Assembly (NCBI RefSeq): GCF_001661075.1
Contig: NZ_CP014870.1
Span: forward strand, 2,438,501 to 2,502,500
Source of the DNA: Pseudomonas silesiensis
Lineage (GTDB): Bacteria > Pseudomonadota > Gammaproteobacteria > Pseudomonadales > Pseudomonadaceae
Direction: 5' to 3'
Length of the DNA: 64,000 nt
Shown here: one piece after another, positions 35,135 to 45,339 of the stretch
How positions within the stretch are numbered: position 1 is the stretch's first letter
Layout of the letters: every line of letters starts with the position of its first letter
Translations under genes and position numbers: made by a program
The notes under the pieces: generated by a model
What the model saw: the letters and a program-made list of their open reading frames with translations, nothing else
Database searches by the model: none
Told to the model about the DNA's origin: nothing

Positions 35135-36474
35135 TTGAGTACCGCCATCAGTTCAAGCTTGAGATTGGTAAAGGCGCTGGGCGCGTAGAACGAGATGGCC
35201 TGGGCACTCATCATGCGTTCGTACACCCGGCCATGGGGCTCGATAGAGAAGTAGTGATTGTCCAGGCGCACCGGAATCGCATTGGGCAAGCGGCTCGCGT
35301 GATTGAGCGTGACCCCGGGCATGGCGCTGTTGACCACCACTTCGATGTCTTCGGGCGAACCGACCTTGAACGCGCGCGGCACCAGTTCCAGCAGGCTGGA
35401 ACCCGGCATGTCGGCGTGCACGGAAATATAGAAATCGGCCTCGGCCAGGCGCGGGTCGAGCAACTGGCCCTGCCAGTACGACGGCTTGGTCTGGGTCAGG
35501 TTGATCACCACGCACTGGTTAGGCACCACGTTGTCGAGCAGGACGCGGATCATCTCGTCGAGCTTGACCAGCGAGGCCGCCGGGTCGTGATGGTCATACT
35601 CGGGGATGTCGTTGAGCTGGGTGTCCAGGGAAAACGTCAACAGGCCGCCCGCCAGCTCCGCGAGAAACAGATACAGGCGCTCGGGGTGCAGGCGCGGGTG
35701 GGCGAGCAGGTGCGCCAGGCCCGGGTGCGCACGGTTCACCGTGTTCAGCAGCCAGAACAGGGTCACGTCGCTGGAGCCGAACTCGGCAATCTGGTCCGCG
35801 CGTTCGCGACGACGGCCCGACAGCGCCTTGCTCTTGGATTGCAAGGCGCCGAGCAAGCGTTTGCCCAGCCCGATCAGGGTTTCGTGGGTGCCGACATGCA
35901 GGGTCGGGTGCACAAAGTGCGCGTCGAGGTTGAACCCCCCGATGTTGTTGCGCGACAGCCGGGCGATCGGGCACCAGCTGTAGCCATCCAGGTTGTCGCC
36001 GTCGATCAGCATCACCACGTTCAGGCGCAGGCTGGTGATTTCGTTCTCGAGGTCGCCTTCATTCAGGTCCGGCAAGGTGTCGAACTGCTTGCGAAAACGC
36101 CGTGCGCTTCTTTGCTCCTGGCCGTCTTCGATATAATTCATGCCGAAGGGCTCAGGCAGTTTCAGCGCGGCGTAGACCTTCAGGTCGTTGCCCTTGAGCA
36201 GGTCTTTCAAGTCACGGGCCGCTGGCAGCGGGTCATGCTGCGGCGCGTCATACAAGCTGCCGTCGGGAAACACCAGTTTCAGCCGTTTGAGCTGCAAGGA
36301 GCCGGTGGCGAGGGCTTCTTCATCGACCTGCAGCATCTGCACGCCCCAATGGAAGGGCGTGCTGCGCAGCGTCGATTCCGCCAGCTGATGCTGGTGGAAC
36401 TCATCCTGGTATTGGAAATGTTGTGGCAAAAGGAACATGCCTTCCGACCACATCACCCGGCTTTGCTTACTCAT
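35131..36474 (-). CDS. tssK: Type VI baseplate protein TssK
   Basis: The 447-residue protein begins MSKQSRVMWSEGMFLLPQHF, the standard TssK opening, and ends with AISFYAPSAFTNLKLELMAV. TssK trimers link the baseplate to the TssL/TssM membrane complex. It overlaps tssJ by eight bases and tssL by four, so the three are translated together. Length matches the family. Confidence 0.93.
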   Translation of the reverse strand: MSKQSRVMWSEGMFLLPQHFQYQDEFHQHQLAESTLRSTPFHWGVQMLQVDEEALATGSLQLKRLKLVFPDGSLYDAPQHDPLPAARDLKDLLKGNDLKVYAALKLPEPFGMNYIEDGQEQRSARRFRKQFDTLPDLNEGDLENEITSLRLNVVMLIDGDNLDGYSWCPIARLSRNNIGGFNLDAHFVHPTLHVGTHETLIGLGKRLLGALQSKSKALSGRRRERADQIAEFGSSDVTLFWLLNTVNRAHPGLAHLLAHPRLHPERLYLFLAELAGGLLTFSLDTQLNDIPEYDHHDPAASLVKLDEMIRVLLDNVVPNQCVVINLTQTKPSYWQGQLLDPRLAEADFYISVHADMPGSSLLELVPRAFKVGSPEDIEVVVNSAMPGVTLNHASRLPNAIPVRLDNHYFSIEPHGRVYERMMSAQAISFYAPSAFTNLKLELMAVLK

Positions 36475-37225
36475 GAACGCCTTCCAATAGAGAGTTTAAT
36501 TTCGACTCCGTCGCCTTTTGCGCGGAGCTGGTGGCCGTGTCTTCGGCCTGCTGCACGACCGCGTCCTGGACACGCTGGGTGAGGCTGCCTTCAGTTGGCT
36601 GGTCGGTCTGCGCAGACGCCTTGGCAAGCTGCGCTTCGGTCTTGGGTTTGTTCAGTACGTCGACGCCGCCCATGGCGGAGACGGTGTTGTTGTCCACCAG
36701 CACCCGCAGGCCATCGGAGGAAAACCAGATGCCATCCTTGCGCAGCGAGTTGGCGTCAAAGGCGACCTTCCAGCGGCTGTTTTCTTCCGAGCGGAAAAAA
36801 GCGGCGACGCCGACATAGCCCGCGGCCTTGTTCAAAGGCCACTTGTCGACCTGTCCCATGCCCGGCAGCAGGGTGATTTCGCGGTTTTCCAGCAGCGTAT
36901 TGCCCAGGGCCTTTTGCGGGTCGTCCCACAGGGTGTCGGCGTCGATCGAGGAAAAGCGCTCCAGCGAAGTCAGCTGGTACACGCGAATCACCACCGACAG
37001 CGGTTTGCCGGACTCGTCGGGATTGAGCTGATTGCCGCCGTCGGAGGTCAGGATGACCTTCTCGTTGTCGTCGAACAGCATGTCGCCGGCCCAGGTGTCG
37101 TCGACCCGCTTGCCGACTCGGTCGGTGACGCCACAGGCGGTCAGTGCCATCATCATAGCCACCGCGACCAGGCACTTTGCCAATGCTGGCTGCGCTGCAC
37201 GCTTCCCTGTCTGTCTGTTATCCAT
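36467..37225 (-). CDS. tssJ: Type VI outer-membrane lipoprotein TssJ
   Basis: The 252-residue protein has a long lipoprotein signal peptide with lipobox LTAC (Cys31). A TssJ core follows (VVIRVYQLTSLERFSSIDAD, GYVGVAAFFRSEENSRWKVA). ATG 37225 fits the AGGTAA ribosome site better than the GTG just before it. The C-terminal extension of about 70 residues, rich in Gln, Thr and Ser, is unusual, since typical TssJ is nearer 160-180 residues. It should anchor the membrane complex in the outer membrane. Confidence 0.9.
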   Translation of the reverse strand: MDNRQTGKRAAQPALAKCLVAVAMMMALTACGVTDRVGKRVDDTWAGDMLFDDNEKVILTSDGGNQLNPDESGKPLSVVIRVYQLTSLERFSSIDADTLWDDPQKALGNTLLENREITLLPGMGQVDKWPLNKAAGYVGVAAFFRSEENSRWKVAFDANSLRKDGIWFSSDGLRVLVDNNTVSAMGGVDVLNKPKTEAQLAKASAQTDQPTEGSLTQRVQDAVVQQAEDTATSSAQKATESKLNSLLEGVHE

Positions 37226-37248
37226 CACGGTTACCTGTAAGTGCTCGA

Positions 37249-39852
37249 TCAGCTCAGGCGACAGGCGAAATCGCCGTCGCTGTCCATCTCGATGTGCAAA
37301 CTCTGAATCGGTGTGTCCTGCGCCATTCGCTCCAGCACCTGCTGGGCCAGTTCCGGCATCAGGGTCTTGGACAGAATGTTGTCGATGTTGCGCGCGCCGC
37401 TGTCGACTTCGGTGCAGCGTGCGGCAATGGCCTTGACCAGCGCGGCGTCGTAGCTCAGCACGGCTTGATGGTTGCGCTCGAAGCGCTGGCGGATGCGTTC
37501 GAGCTTGAGCGCGACGATGCGCTCCAGGATCGCGTCCTTGACCGGGTAGTAGGGGACGATGGTCAGGCGGCCGAGGAACGCCGGCTTGAACACCTGGTTC
37601 AACTCCTCGCGCAAGCCTTCGACGATTTCATCCGGCGTCGGCTGCTGCCCGGCATTCAGGCACGCCTGCATGATGTGCTCGGTGCCGGTGTTGGACGTGA
37701 GGATGATCACGGTGTTGCGGAAATTGATCTCGCGGCCTTCGCCGTCATCCAGCACGCCTTTATCGAACACCTGGAAGAACAGTTCGAGCACGTCCGGGTG
37801 GGCTTTTTCCACTTCATCCAGCAGCACCACGCTATACGGTTTGCGCCGCACGGCTTCGGTCAGCACGCCGCCTTCGCCGTAACCGACGTAACCCGGTGGC
37901 GAGCCCTTGAGGCTCGATACCGTGTGGGCTTCCTGGTACTCGGACATATTGATGGTGATCAGGTTGCGCTCGCCGCCGTACAGGGTGTCGGCCAGGGCCA
38001 GGGCGGTTTCGGTCTTGCCGACGCCGCTCGGGCCGAGCAACAGGAACACGCCGATCGGTTTGTTCGGGTCTTCCATGCGCGCGCGGGACACCTTGATGCG
38101 CTTGCCGATTTCCTGCAGCGCGTGATCCTGTCCGAGCACGCGTTCACCCAGCAGTGCGGGCAGGCGCTGGACGGTGTCGATCTCGTCGCGCAGCATCTTG
38201 CCCAGGGGGATGCCGGTCCAGCCGGAGATCACTTCGCCGATGGTGCCGCCATCCACCAGGGCGTGCACCAGCGGTTGTTCGCCCTGGACGCTGGCCAGTT
38301 CGGCGCGTACGGCGGCAATCTCGCGCACATCGGGCGCCTGGTTGTCCGGATGGCTGAGCGCGCCGAGTTTTTCCACCAGTTGCAGTTCGCGCTGCCACTG
38401 TTGCTCCAGGGTTTCGCGGGTGTGCTGCCCGGCCTGCAATTCGGTCTGCAGGGTGGCCAGGCGCCGGGCATGGTCGCTGCCTTTGGCCGCTTCCTGCTGC
38501 AGCACCGCGATTTCTGCCTGGAGGTTGTCGAGGGTTTTTTTGCAGTCTTCCAGCGGCCCCGGCTGCGCCGATTGACCCAGGGCGACCCGGGCGCAGGCGG
38601 TGTCCAGCACGCTGACGGCCTTGTCCGGCAACTGGCGCCCGGTGATGTAGCGACTGGACAGGCGCACGGCCTGCACCAGCGCTTCGTCCATCACCGTGAC
38701 CTTGTGGTGATCCTGCATCTTGCCCAGCAGGCCGCGCAGCATGTGGATCGCCTTGTCTTCGTCCGGCTCCTCGACCTTGACCACCTGGAAGCGCCGGGCC
38801 AACGCGGCGTCTTTCTCGAAGTACTTCTTGTACTCGGCCCAGGTAGTCGCGGCGATGGTGCGCAGTTCGCCCCGGGCCAGGGCCGGCTTGAGCAGGTTGG
38901 CGGCATCGTTCTGCCCGGCCTGGCCACCCGAGCCGATCAAGGTGTGCGCTTCGTCGATGAACAGAATGATCGGGTGCAGGCTGCGCTTGGTTTCCTCGAT
39001 GACCGACTTGAGGCGGTTTTCAAACTCGCCCTTGACCCCGGCACCGGCCTGCAGCAAGCCCAGGTCGAGGGTGTGGATGGCGACGTCTTTAAGCACCGAC
39101 GGCACGTCACCCTGGATGATGCGCAGCGCCAGGCCTTCGACGACGGCAGTTTTACCCACGCCGGCTTCACCGGTCAGGATCGGATTGTTCTGGCGACGAC
39201 GGGTCAGGATGTCGACCATCTGCCGCACCTCGAACTCGCGACCCAGCACCGGATCGATCCGGCCTTCGCGAGCGCTTTGCGTCAGGTTGATGGTGTACTG
39301 ATCGAGGGCCGGGGTCTTGCCGTTGCCTTTTACCGTGCCGCGGGCCGTGACGTCCGCACCGGCCAATGGCTTGGCCTGTTGCGATTCGGCGCTGCCTTCG
39401 ACCAGCGCGCCGAGGTTGACCCGCAGGTCGTCGGCATTGATTTTTTCCAGCTCGGGGGCGGAGGCGATCACCACCCGGCGCAGCTCGTTGTCATCCAGCA
39501 ACGCCTGCAACAGATAACCGGTGCGAATCTGCCCCTGGCCGAATTCGATGGAGGCCAGCACCCAAGCCTGCTCGATCATCCGCGTGATGTGCGGCGACAG
39601 TGCCGGGGTGCGGGTATTGCCTTTCTTGAACGTGCCCAGCGCCGTCACCAATTGCGCCTGCAGGCGCTCGGGCACTACGTCGTAGTGCCGCAGGATGGCC
39701 GGCAGGTCGTTGTCGTGGCTGTCGAGCAACTGCAACAACAGGTGCTCGATCTCGACGTCGTAGTGTTGTTCCGACAGGCACAAGGCCGCGGCACTTTCGG
39801 TGGCGGTGCGGCTGGTGTCGTTCAACTTGGCAAACAGGGACTTCAGGTTCAC
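37249..39852 (-). CDS. tssH: Type VI AAA+ ATPase TssH (ClpV)
   Basis: The 867-residue ATPase has an N-terminal Clp repeat domain (LCLSEQHYDVEIEHLLLQLL) and two AAA+ modules with Walker A GEAGVGKT and GPSGVGKT. Walker B regions are IILFIDEAHTLIG and SVVLLDEVEKAHPD. ClpV disassembles contracted TssB/TssC sheaths. The start is GTG 39852, which overlaps the tssG stop as GTGA; upstream codons are in another gene's territory. Confidence 0.92.
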   Translation of the reverse strand: MNLKSLFAKLNDTSRTATESAAALCLSEQHYDVEIEHLLLQLLDSHDNDLPAILRHYDVVPERLQAQLVTALGTFKKGNTRTPALSPHITRMIEQAWVLASIEFGQGQIRTGYLLQALLDDNELRRVVIASAPELEKINADDLRVNLGALVEGSAESQQAKPLAGADVTARGTVKGNGKTPALDQYTINLTQSAREGRIDPVLGREFEVRQMVDILTRRRQNNPILTGEAGVGKTAVVEGLALRIIQGDVPSVLKDVAIHTLDLGLLQAGAGVKGEFENRLKSVIEETKRSLHPIILFIDEAHTLIGSGGQAGQNDAANLLKPALARGELRTIAATTWAEYKKYFEKDAALARRFQVVKVEEPDEDKAIHMLRGLLGKMQDHHKVTVMDEALVQAVRLSSRYITGRQLPDKAVSVLDTACARVALGQSAQPGPLEDCKKTLDNLQAEIAVLQQEAAKGSDHARRLATLQTELQAGQHTRETLEQQWQRELQLVEKLGALSHPDNQAPDVREIAAVRAELASVQGEQPLVHALVDGGTIGEVISGWTGIPLGKMLRDEIDTVQRLPALLGERVLGQDHALQEIGKRIKVSRARMEDPNKPIGVFLLLGPSGVGKTETALALADTLYGGERNLITINMSEYQEAHTVSSLKGSPPGYVGYGEGGVLTEAVRRKPYSVVLLDEVEKAHPDVLELFFQVFDKGVLDDGEGREINFRNTVIILTSNTGTEHIMQACLNAGQQPTPDEIVEGLREELNQVFKPAFLGRLTIVPYYPVKDAILERIVALKLERIRQRFERNHQAVLSYDAALVKAIAARCTEVDSGARNIDNILSKTLMPELAQQVLERMAQDTPIQSLHIEMDSDGDFACRLS

Positions 39853-40919
39853 AGGGAGACCCCATCGAATGGAATGTGGAAGAGGGCGCAACGGGACGGT
39901 TCCACGTCGACGCCCGGGCGTTTGAGCCAGCCCAGCCAGCCCAGTGACACATTGCCCTGGCGACCGAGGCGGGCCACGGGGACGGCTGCGGGCTTGAGCC
40001 TGGGCGCCAACTGGAAGTCCAGTTCGGCGCCGACGTAGAAGCGCACCAGTTCCACCAGTTTCTGGTAGTCCACGGTGCCGGGCTGGAAGCGTTGATAGTC
40101 GACCAGGTCCAGCGGGCCGATCTCGATGCGCACGCAGGATTGATAGTCCCAGACCCGGTTGCCGGCCACGGCGCTTTGCCCGAGCACGGCGTTCTTGCGA
40201 CCCAACTGTGTGCACTGGCCGGCATCGAGTTTCAGCCAGCGGCCGGCAAACGGCTTGACCTTGAACGGCAGCGAAAAATAGAAGCCCAGCATCGCTTCGA
40301 GGTTCATCGCGTTGCGTGGCTTCTGGGCGAACAGGCCGGAGAAATAGCTGAACAATTCGCGCCGCAGCGGTGAGCCTTGCCTGTCGAATTTCTGCTTCTG
40401 CGCCTCGGGGCCGAAACCCACCAGGTTGAGCAGGTAGCGATCGAAATCCGAGGTGCCGTTGCGTTCGTACTCGATGTAGAACTTGTATTTCTGCCAGGCC
40501 TCGTAAAACAGCGTGGTCATGCGGTGCGAGAAAATATCGAGGAACGCATGGGCCGCGTCATCCCGGTACTGGATGTGCCGCTCGATCAACAGCTCGGTGT
40601 AGGGGCGCGGCAACACACCCGAGGGCCCGACCAGGCCCATGAACGTGACTTGCACTTCCGACAGCGGCAAACCGGCCGCGGACACCTTGCCCTCGCGCTC
40701 GAACTGCAGGTCGCTGACTTCACTGGCGGGGAAGTTGAGCGACAGCTGCGAGCGAAAACGCAAAGGGTCTTCGTGGGGTCGAGTGTCCAGGTCCATGCGC
40801 CCGGTTCTGCTGTAATGCAGGCGGAGCAAGCGCACCAATTGGAAAAATTCGAATCGGTGCGGCTCAGCCCGTGCCTGGTCGATCAGACCAGGGGTTGATC
40901 GCCGGTTCGCGGTGGCCAT
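39849..40919 (-). CDS. tssG: Type VI baseplate protein TssG
   Basis: The 356-residue protein reads PHRFEFFQLVRLLRLHYSRT near its start. It contains VSDLQFEREGKVSAAGLPLS and VTFMGLVGPSGVLPRPYTEL, all standard TssG features. It forms the baseplate wedge with TssF, TssE and TssK. The start lies inside the end of tssF (37-base overlap) and the stop is coupled to tssH. Confidence 0.92.
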   Translation of the reverse strand: MATANRRSTPGLIDQARAEPHRFEFFQLVRLLRLHYSRTGRMDLDTRPHEDPLRFRSQLSLNFPASEVSDLQFEREGKVSAAGLPLSEVQVTFMGLVGPSGVLPRPYTELLIERHIQYRDDAAHAFLDIFSHRMTTLFYEAWQKYKFYIEYERNGTSDFDRYLLNLVGFGPEAQKQKFDRQGSPLRRELFSYFSGLFAQKPRNAMNLEAMLGFYFSLPFKVKPFAGRWLKLDAGQCTQLGRKNAVLGQSAVAGNRVWDYQSCVRIEIGPLDLVDYQRFQPGTVDYQKLVELVRFYVGAELDFQLAPRLKPAAVPVARLGRQGNVSLGWLGWLKRPGVDVEPSRCALFHIPFDGVSL

Positions 40920-42715
40920 TGGACGACTCTCTTTTCGCGCTGCAAGGTGCGAAGGGTTAATTGGGTAAAACTGTTCATGCTGCAGTACTGGCCAAAGAAG
41001 TGGTCCAGCACCATGCCGAACAAAAACACACCGCTGCCGGTGTACTGGCTTTCATCGAAATTCAGGGTGATGCCGACGCCGCGCACGAAGTTCGGCCGCG
41101 GGTGGCCGATACGCGCCACCACCGGTTCGCTGCTCACCGAAACGATGCCGTTGATCTGCTTGCGGATCGCCGAGACGTTGCGGTAGTTGTAGAGCGACAA
41201 CAGCTCCAGCAGCACGTCGCGCCCCCGGGACACCAGGGACATATGGTTGAGCGACAGGTGCGAGATCAGGCGCCAGATCACGCCATTGCCCAAGGGTACG
41301 CGGGCCGTTGCGGTGGGTTTGCGCAAGCAGCGGATGTCGTTGATCACCGAGTTGCCGGGAATATTGAAATCGCCGCGCTCGCCACCGAACGGCAGCATCA
41401 ACGGCAGGTCGCGGTTGCTGCAGGTCAGGCGGATGCTCAACGTATCGTTGCTGGAATCGAGCAGCTCCAGCTCGCGATCCACCACCCGGATGACCATGTT
41501 CGAGCCATCCCGTTGTCGGGTCTGCACGGGGCGACGCCGGGCAATCCAGAAGCTTTGGCCGGGTCCCTGGTCGCCGCGCGGTTCGAAAAACGGGTGGCAG
41601 GTGTCGACCTGATCGAGGCCGCCGACCTTGCGCACCCGGCGTACGCGATCGATGGACACCACTTCGGCCGAGCTTTGCAGGCGCACATCCGGCGTCACCG
41701 CGTACTCATGCTGGGCATGGGTCAACTTGATCGGCTCGGCCTGCTGGCGGAACAGGTTGATGATCGGCGTGCAGTTGAGCTTGAAGTTATTGCGCCCGAT
41801 GTTCTGCGTCAGGCGCGCCAGGCGATCGCTCAGGTCGTAATCCGAGAAATAGAAGTTGATCTCGATGTTCTCGAGGTTCTGGCCCGCCAATAGCCGCGAA
41901 AACCCCGACAGGTCGAAGAACATGAACTTGTCCGGGAAGGTGAAGTACTCGTGGAGCAAGCGATAACCCAGGAACGAGCGCTCCGAGTAATCCACCAAGC
42001 CTTCGTCCACACCATAACCGACGGCTTTCAAGGCGTTGGCCGGCAATGCGACCTCGCGAGTGCGGCCCTGGTCTTCAAAGCTCACCGTAGCCTTGGCCAG
42101 GTTGTTGAACAGCAACTCGTAGAGCTGCAGCATCAGGGTGCTTTCGCCGTCGAGGAAAAAGCGCAGGCGGTCCAGCTCCATCTTGCCGAACATCACATCG
42201 GACGTTGCCCTCAGGCCGATGCGCAGGCGCGCGACCAGGTCGGCGCTGTGACCGTTGAACGCCGAGCGCTCCATTTCGATGAACGAGGCTTGATGCACCG
42301 CCACCGGCCAGAGTTCGACCGGGTAGCAGGTGCGGAATTTGCACACCACGCCATCGATCGGGTTGGCACTGAGTTCGGTGTGGCGGGCGACATGGAAGGC
42401 TTCGGTGACTTTTTCCTGCTTGCCCAGGTTGAACTCGACAATCGACATCGACGGAGTAGGGCGCAGGTAATGCGGGTACAGCACTTCGAGAAACGACTCG
42501 ACGATTTCCGGCAGTTCATCGTCGAGCTTCTTGTGCACCCGGGCCGACAGGAACGAGAAGGCCTCGATCAAGCGCTCGGTATGCGGGTCTTCGCAGTTAT
42601 CGCCCTCGATGAGCAACCGCGAAGCGATCTTCGGGTACTGGCTGGCGAACTCCTGGCCCAAAAAGCGCAGGTGCGACAGTTCCTTTTCGTAGTAAGGGAG
42701 CAGATCGTCGAGCAT
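40883..42715 (-). CDS. tssF: Type VI baseplate protein TssF
   Basis: The 610-residue protein opens MLDDLLPYYEKELSHLRFLG and continues PHTERLIEAFSFLSARVHKK, diagnostic of TssF (VasA/ImpG). It is the largest wedge component of the baseplate. ATG 42715 shares one base with the tssE stop (TGATG). Longer in-frame starts run through tssE sequence and are rejected. Confidence 0.92.
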   Translation of the reverse strand: MLDDLLPYYEKELSHLRFLGQEFASQYPKIASRLLIEGDNCEDPHTERLIEAFSFLSARVHKKLDDELPEIVESFLEVLYPHYLRPTPSMSIVEFNLGKQEKVTEAFHVARHTELSANPIDGVVCKFRTCYPVELWPVAVHQASFIEMERSAFNGHSADLVARLRIGLRATSDVMFGKMELDRLRFFLDGESTLMLQLYELLFNNLAKATVSFEDQGRTREVALPANALKAVGYGVDEGLVDYSERSFLGYRLLHEYFTFPDKFMFFDLSGFSRLLAGQNLENIEINFYFSDYDLSDRLARLTQNIGRNNFKLNCTPIINLFRQQAEPIKLTHAQHEYAVTPDVRLQSSAEVVSIDRVRRVRKVGGLDQVDTCHPFFEPRGDQGPGQSFWIARRRPVQTRQRDGSNMVIRVVDRELELLDSSNDTLSIRLTCSNRDLPLMLPFGGERGDFNIPGNSVINDIRCLRKPTATARVPLGNGVIWRLISHLSLNHMSLVSRGRDVLLELLSLYNYRNVSAIRKQINGIVSVSSEPVVARIGHPRPNFVRGVGITLNFDESQYTGSGVFLFGMVLDHFFGQYCSMNSFTQLTLRTLQREKRVVQWPPRTGDQPLV

Positions 42716-43197
42716 CAGTTGAGGTTCTGCACTTTGTATTCCTGGGTATTGACCTGCAGCACCGCGTCGAAGGACACCTGACGGGTAATGTCTTGCAGAC
42801 GCAGTACGGCGTCGACGCGGAAGGTCAGCATGCGTTGGCCGGTCTGTTGCGCGAGCAGCTGGACTTTGACGTTGCGAAACCGCCGGTCGCCGACGCTGAT
42901 AGCTTTTTCCAGCTGGCGTTGAATCAACAGGCGGTCCTGGGGATCCAGCACGCTGCGGCTGGTGAAGTCCGGCATGCCGTAGTCGAGGATGGTTCCGCCC
43001 AGATTGGCGAAACCCTCCAGCTCGTTGGCGACCAGCGACTGGCGCGTGTTGACCAGCACCTCGAGGTCGCGAACGATGCTGGCCTTGTAATCGGCCAGCG
43101 AACACAAGCGTTGCGATGACGCTTCCATGGACTGATGGGGAAGATCGTCCAGCAAGCGATCCAGCAGCGATGGCAACAGCCTGTGTTGACTACTCAT
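42715..43197 (-). CDS. tssE: Type VI baseplate protein TssE (gp25-like)
   Basis: The 160-residue protein has the gp25/GPW fold: LLPSLLDRLLDDLP, LVANELEGFANLGGTILDYG, MPDFTS, and the C-terminal VSFDAVLQVNTQEYKVQNLN. It nucleates sheath assembly on the baseplate. It lies between tssC (25-base gap) and tssF. Confidence 0.91.
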   Translation of the reverse strand: MSSQHRLLPSLLDRLLDDLPHQSMEASSQRLCSLADYKASIVRDLEVLVNTRQSLVANELEGFANLGGTILDYGMPDFTSRSVLDPQDRLLIQRQLEKAISVGDRRFRNVKVQLLAQQTGQRMLTFRVDAVLRLQDITRQVSFDAVLQVNTQEYKVQNLN

Positions 43198-43222
43198 GTT
43201 GCCTCCCTGGCAGTGGTGTTGA

Positions 43223-44725
43223 TCAGCCGCGGGTCGATTGCGGCAGTTCGGCGACCAGGCGCAACGAAGCGGTCAGTTCGTCCAGTTGATAGTGCGGTCG
43301 CAGATAGGTCACGGCCTTGTACACCCCTGGCTTGCCCGGAACTTCGAACACTTCGGCCCGCGCTTCACGCAACGGGAACTTGGCCTTGGCTTCCTGGCTG
43401 GCGGTGTCGTCCAGCAGCACGTAGCTCGACAGCCATTTGTTGAGGAACAGTTCGACGTCCTTGCGCGAGGCAAAGCTGCCGATCTTGTCGCGCATGATCG
43501 CCTTCATGTAGTGCGCGATGCGCGAGGTGGCGAAGATGTACTGCAACTGCGCGGACAACCGCGCGTTGGCATTGGCGATGTCGGTGTTGTAGTGCTTCTG
43601 CTTCTGCGTCGACTGGGTGCCGAAGAACGCGGCGTAGTCGGTGCCCTTGCAGTGCACCAGCGGAATGAAGCCCAGGTCCGACAGCTCTTTTTCCCTGCGA
43701 TCGGTGATGGCGATCTCGGTCGGGCACTTGAGGGCGATTTCGCCGTCATCGGTCTTGAAGGTGTGGGTCGGCAGGCCTTCGACCAGACCGCCACCTTCGA
43801 CCCCGCGAATCGCCACGCACCAGCCGTAGCGCGAGAACGCGTCAGTGACCCGGGTGCCCAGGGCATAGGCGGCGTTCATCCACAGGTACTTGTTGTGATC
43901 GCGACCATCGACGCTTTCAACGAAGTTGAACTCCTCGACCGGCGTGGTATCCGGCCCGTAAGGCAGGCGACCCAGCACGTGGGGCAGGGTCAGGCCGACA
44001 TAACGCGAGTCTTCGGAGGCGCGGAACGACTTCCACTTGGCGTATTCGACGGTGTCGAAAATCTTCGCCAGGTCCCGGGGGCCGGACATGTCGGTAAACG
44101 AATCCCAGCCGAACAGCTCAGGCGAGGCCGCCGAGATGAACGGCGCGTGGGCCGCTGCGGCGACATGGGAAATCTCTTCGAGCAGGTACATGTCTTCCGG
44201 GCTGCGGTTGAACTCGTAGTCACCCAGCAACATGCCGAACGGAGCACCACCGAAGGTGCCGTATTCTTCTTCGTAGATCTTCTTGAACAGCGCGCTCTGG
44301 TCGAATTCGGACGCCGACTTGAGGTCGCGCACCAGGTCTTTCTTCGAGGCATTGAGCAACTGGATCTTCAGGGTGGTGCTGGTCTCGGTCTGGTCGACCT
44401 GATACTTCAGGCCGCGCCAGGACGCTTCCAGCTGCTGGAACTCCCGGGCATGCATGATTTCGTTCATCTGCTCGGAGAGCATCGCGTCGATTTCGGCGAT
44501 GCGCGCATCGAGCACGGCAATCAGATCCTTGCTCGGCGTCATCTCGCCTTCCAGCACCTGGCTGACCAGCTCGCCGATCAGGTCGCGGGTACGGGTGCGC
44601 TCGGTCTCGGAGCGGGCCACGCGGCTCTGGGAAATGATGCTGTCGAGCAGCGAGGAGGGCGGGGCGAAGTTTTCCACTTCAACCAGATCGCTGTCCTGTT
44701 GAGTCACGGTTTGCTTGTCGTTCAT
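43223..44725 (-). CDS. tssC: Type VI sheath protein TssC (VipB)
   Basis: The 500-residue protein contains the sheath hallmarks EFQQLEASWRGLKYQVDQTE, LLGDYEFNRSPEDM and ISAASPELFGWDSFTD. The end is YLRPHYQLDELTASLRLVAE. With TssB it builds the contractile sheath. AGGAG lies correctly before ATG 44725, and the tssB gene ends 10 bases upstream. Confidence 0.94.
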   Translation of the reverse strand: MNDKQTVTQQDSDLVEVENFAPPSSLLDSIISQSRVARSETERTRTRDLIGELVSQVLEGEMTPSKDLIAVLDARIAEIDAMLSEQMNEIMHAREFQQLEASWRGLKYQVDQTETSTTLKIQLLNASKKDLVRDLKSASEFDQSALFKKIYEEEYGTFGGAPFGMLLGDYEFNRSPEDMYLLEEISHVAAAAHAPFISAASPELFGWDSFTDMSGPRDLAKIFDTVEYAKWKSFRASEDSRYVGLTLPHVLGRLPYGPDTTPVEEFNFVESVDGRDHNKYLWMNAAYALGTRVTDAFSRYGWCVAIRGVEGGGLVEGLPTHTFKTDDGEIALKCPTEIAITDRREKELSDLGFIPLVHCKGTDYAAFFGTQSTQKQKHYNTDIANANARLSAQLQYIFATSRIAHYMKAIMRDKIGSFASRKDVELFLNKWLSSYVLLDDTASQEAKAKFPLREARAEVFEVPGKPGVYKAVTYLRPHYQLDELTASLRLVAELPQSTRG

Positions 44726-44735
44726 CGTCAGGCTC

Positions 44736-45269
44736 CTACTCTTTACCATCGGTGGCTGGAACGGCGGCTTCGCGGCCGAATTCCTTGCCCAGCGTTTTCA
44801 ACTTTTCAGTGTTCTGCAACACGTCCATGAGCAGCTCTTCGAGCTTGTCGTTGCCGCCCATCTTGTTGCGCAGGTCCGCCAGCTTGTTGCGCACTTCCAG
44901 CAGCTTGCGCAGCGGCTCGACCTGCTTCACCACGTTCTGCGGTTCGAAGTCTTCGAGGGTGTTGAAGTTGAGCTCCACACCCAGCTGCGTGCCATTGCTG
45001 ACCAGCGTGTTGTCGACGCGATAGCTCAGGCGCGGCTTGATGCCCTTGAGCACGCCGTTGAAGTTGTCGCGGTCGATGAAGATGAACTTGCGGTCCTTGA
45101 GCTTCGGCAGCGGCTCCAGCGGGTTGCCGGAGAAATCGCCCAGCACACCGACGACAAAGGGCAGCTCTTTCTTTTCCTGAGCGTCACCGATATCCACGTC
45201 ATAGGTGATATGGACCCGAGGCGCGCGAACGCGGTCGAGTTTGTGCTGGGTACTTTCCTTCTTCGCCAT
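44736..45269 (-). CDS. tssB: Type VI sheath protein TssB (VipA)
   Basis: The 177-residue protein reads MAKKESTQHKLDRVRAPRVH followed by ITYDVDIGDAQEKKELPFVV, with FNTLEDFEPQNVVKQVEPLR, all typical of TssB. It interlocks with TssC to form the sheath and binds ClpV through the dimer. It lies 70 bases after an unidentified cluster gene and 10 before tssC. Confidence 0.94.
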   Translation of the reverse strand: MAKKESTQHKLDRVRAPRVHITYDVDIGDAQEKKELPFVVGVLGDFSGNPLEPLPKLKDRKFIFIDRDNFNGVLKGIKPRLSYRVDNTLVSNGTQLGVELNFNTLEDFEPQNVVKQVEPLRKLLEVRNKLADLRNKMGGNDKLEELLMDVLQNTEKLKTLGKEFGREAAVPATDGKE

Positions 45270-45339
45270 CGTGATCTCCTGGTGCGAACACATTCGCTGC
45301 AAGTCGTTTGCGTGTCGGCTCAACTGTTGGCCTGGCGCG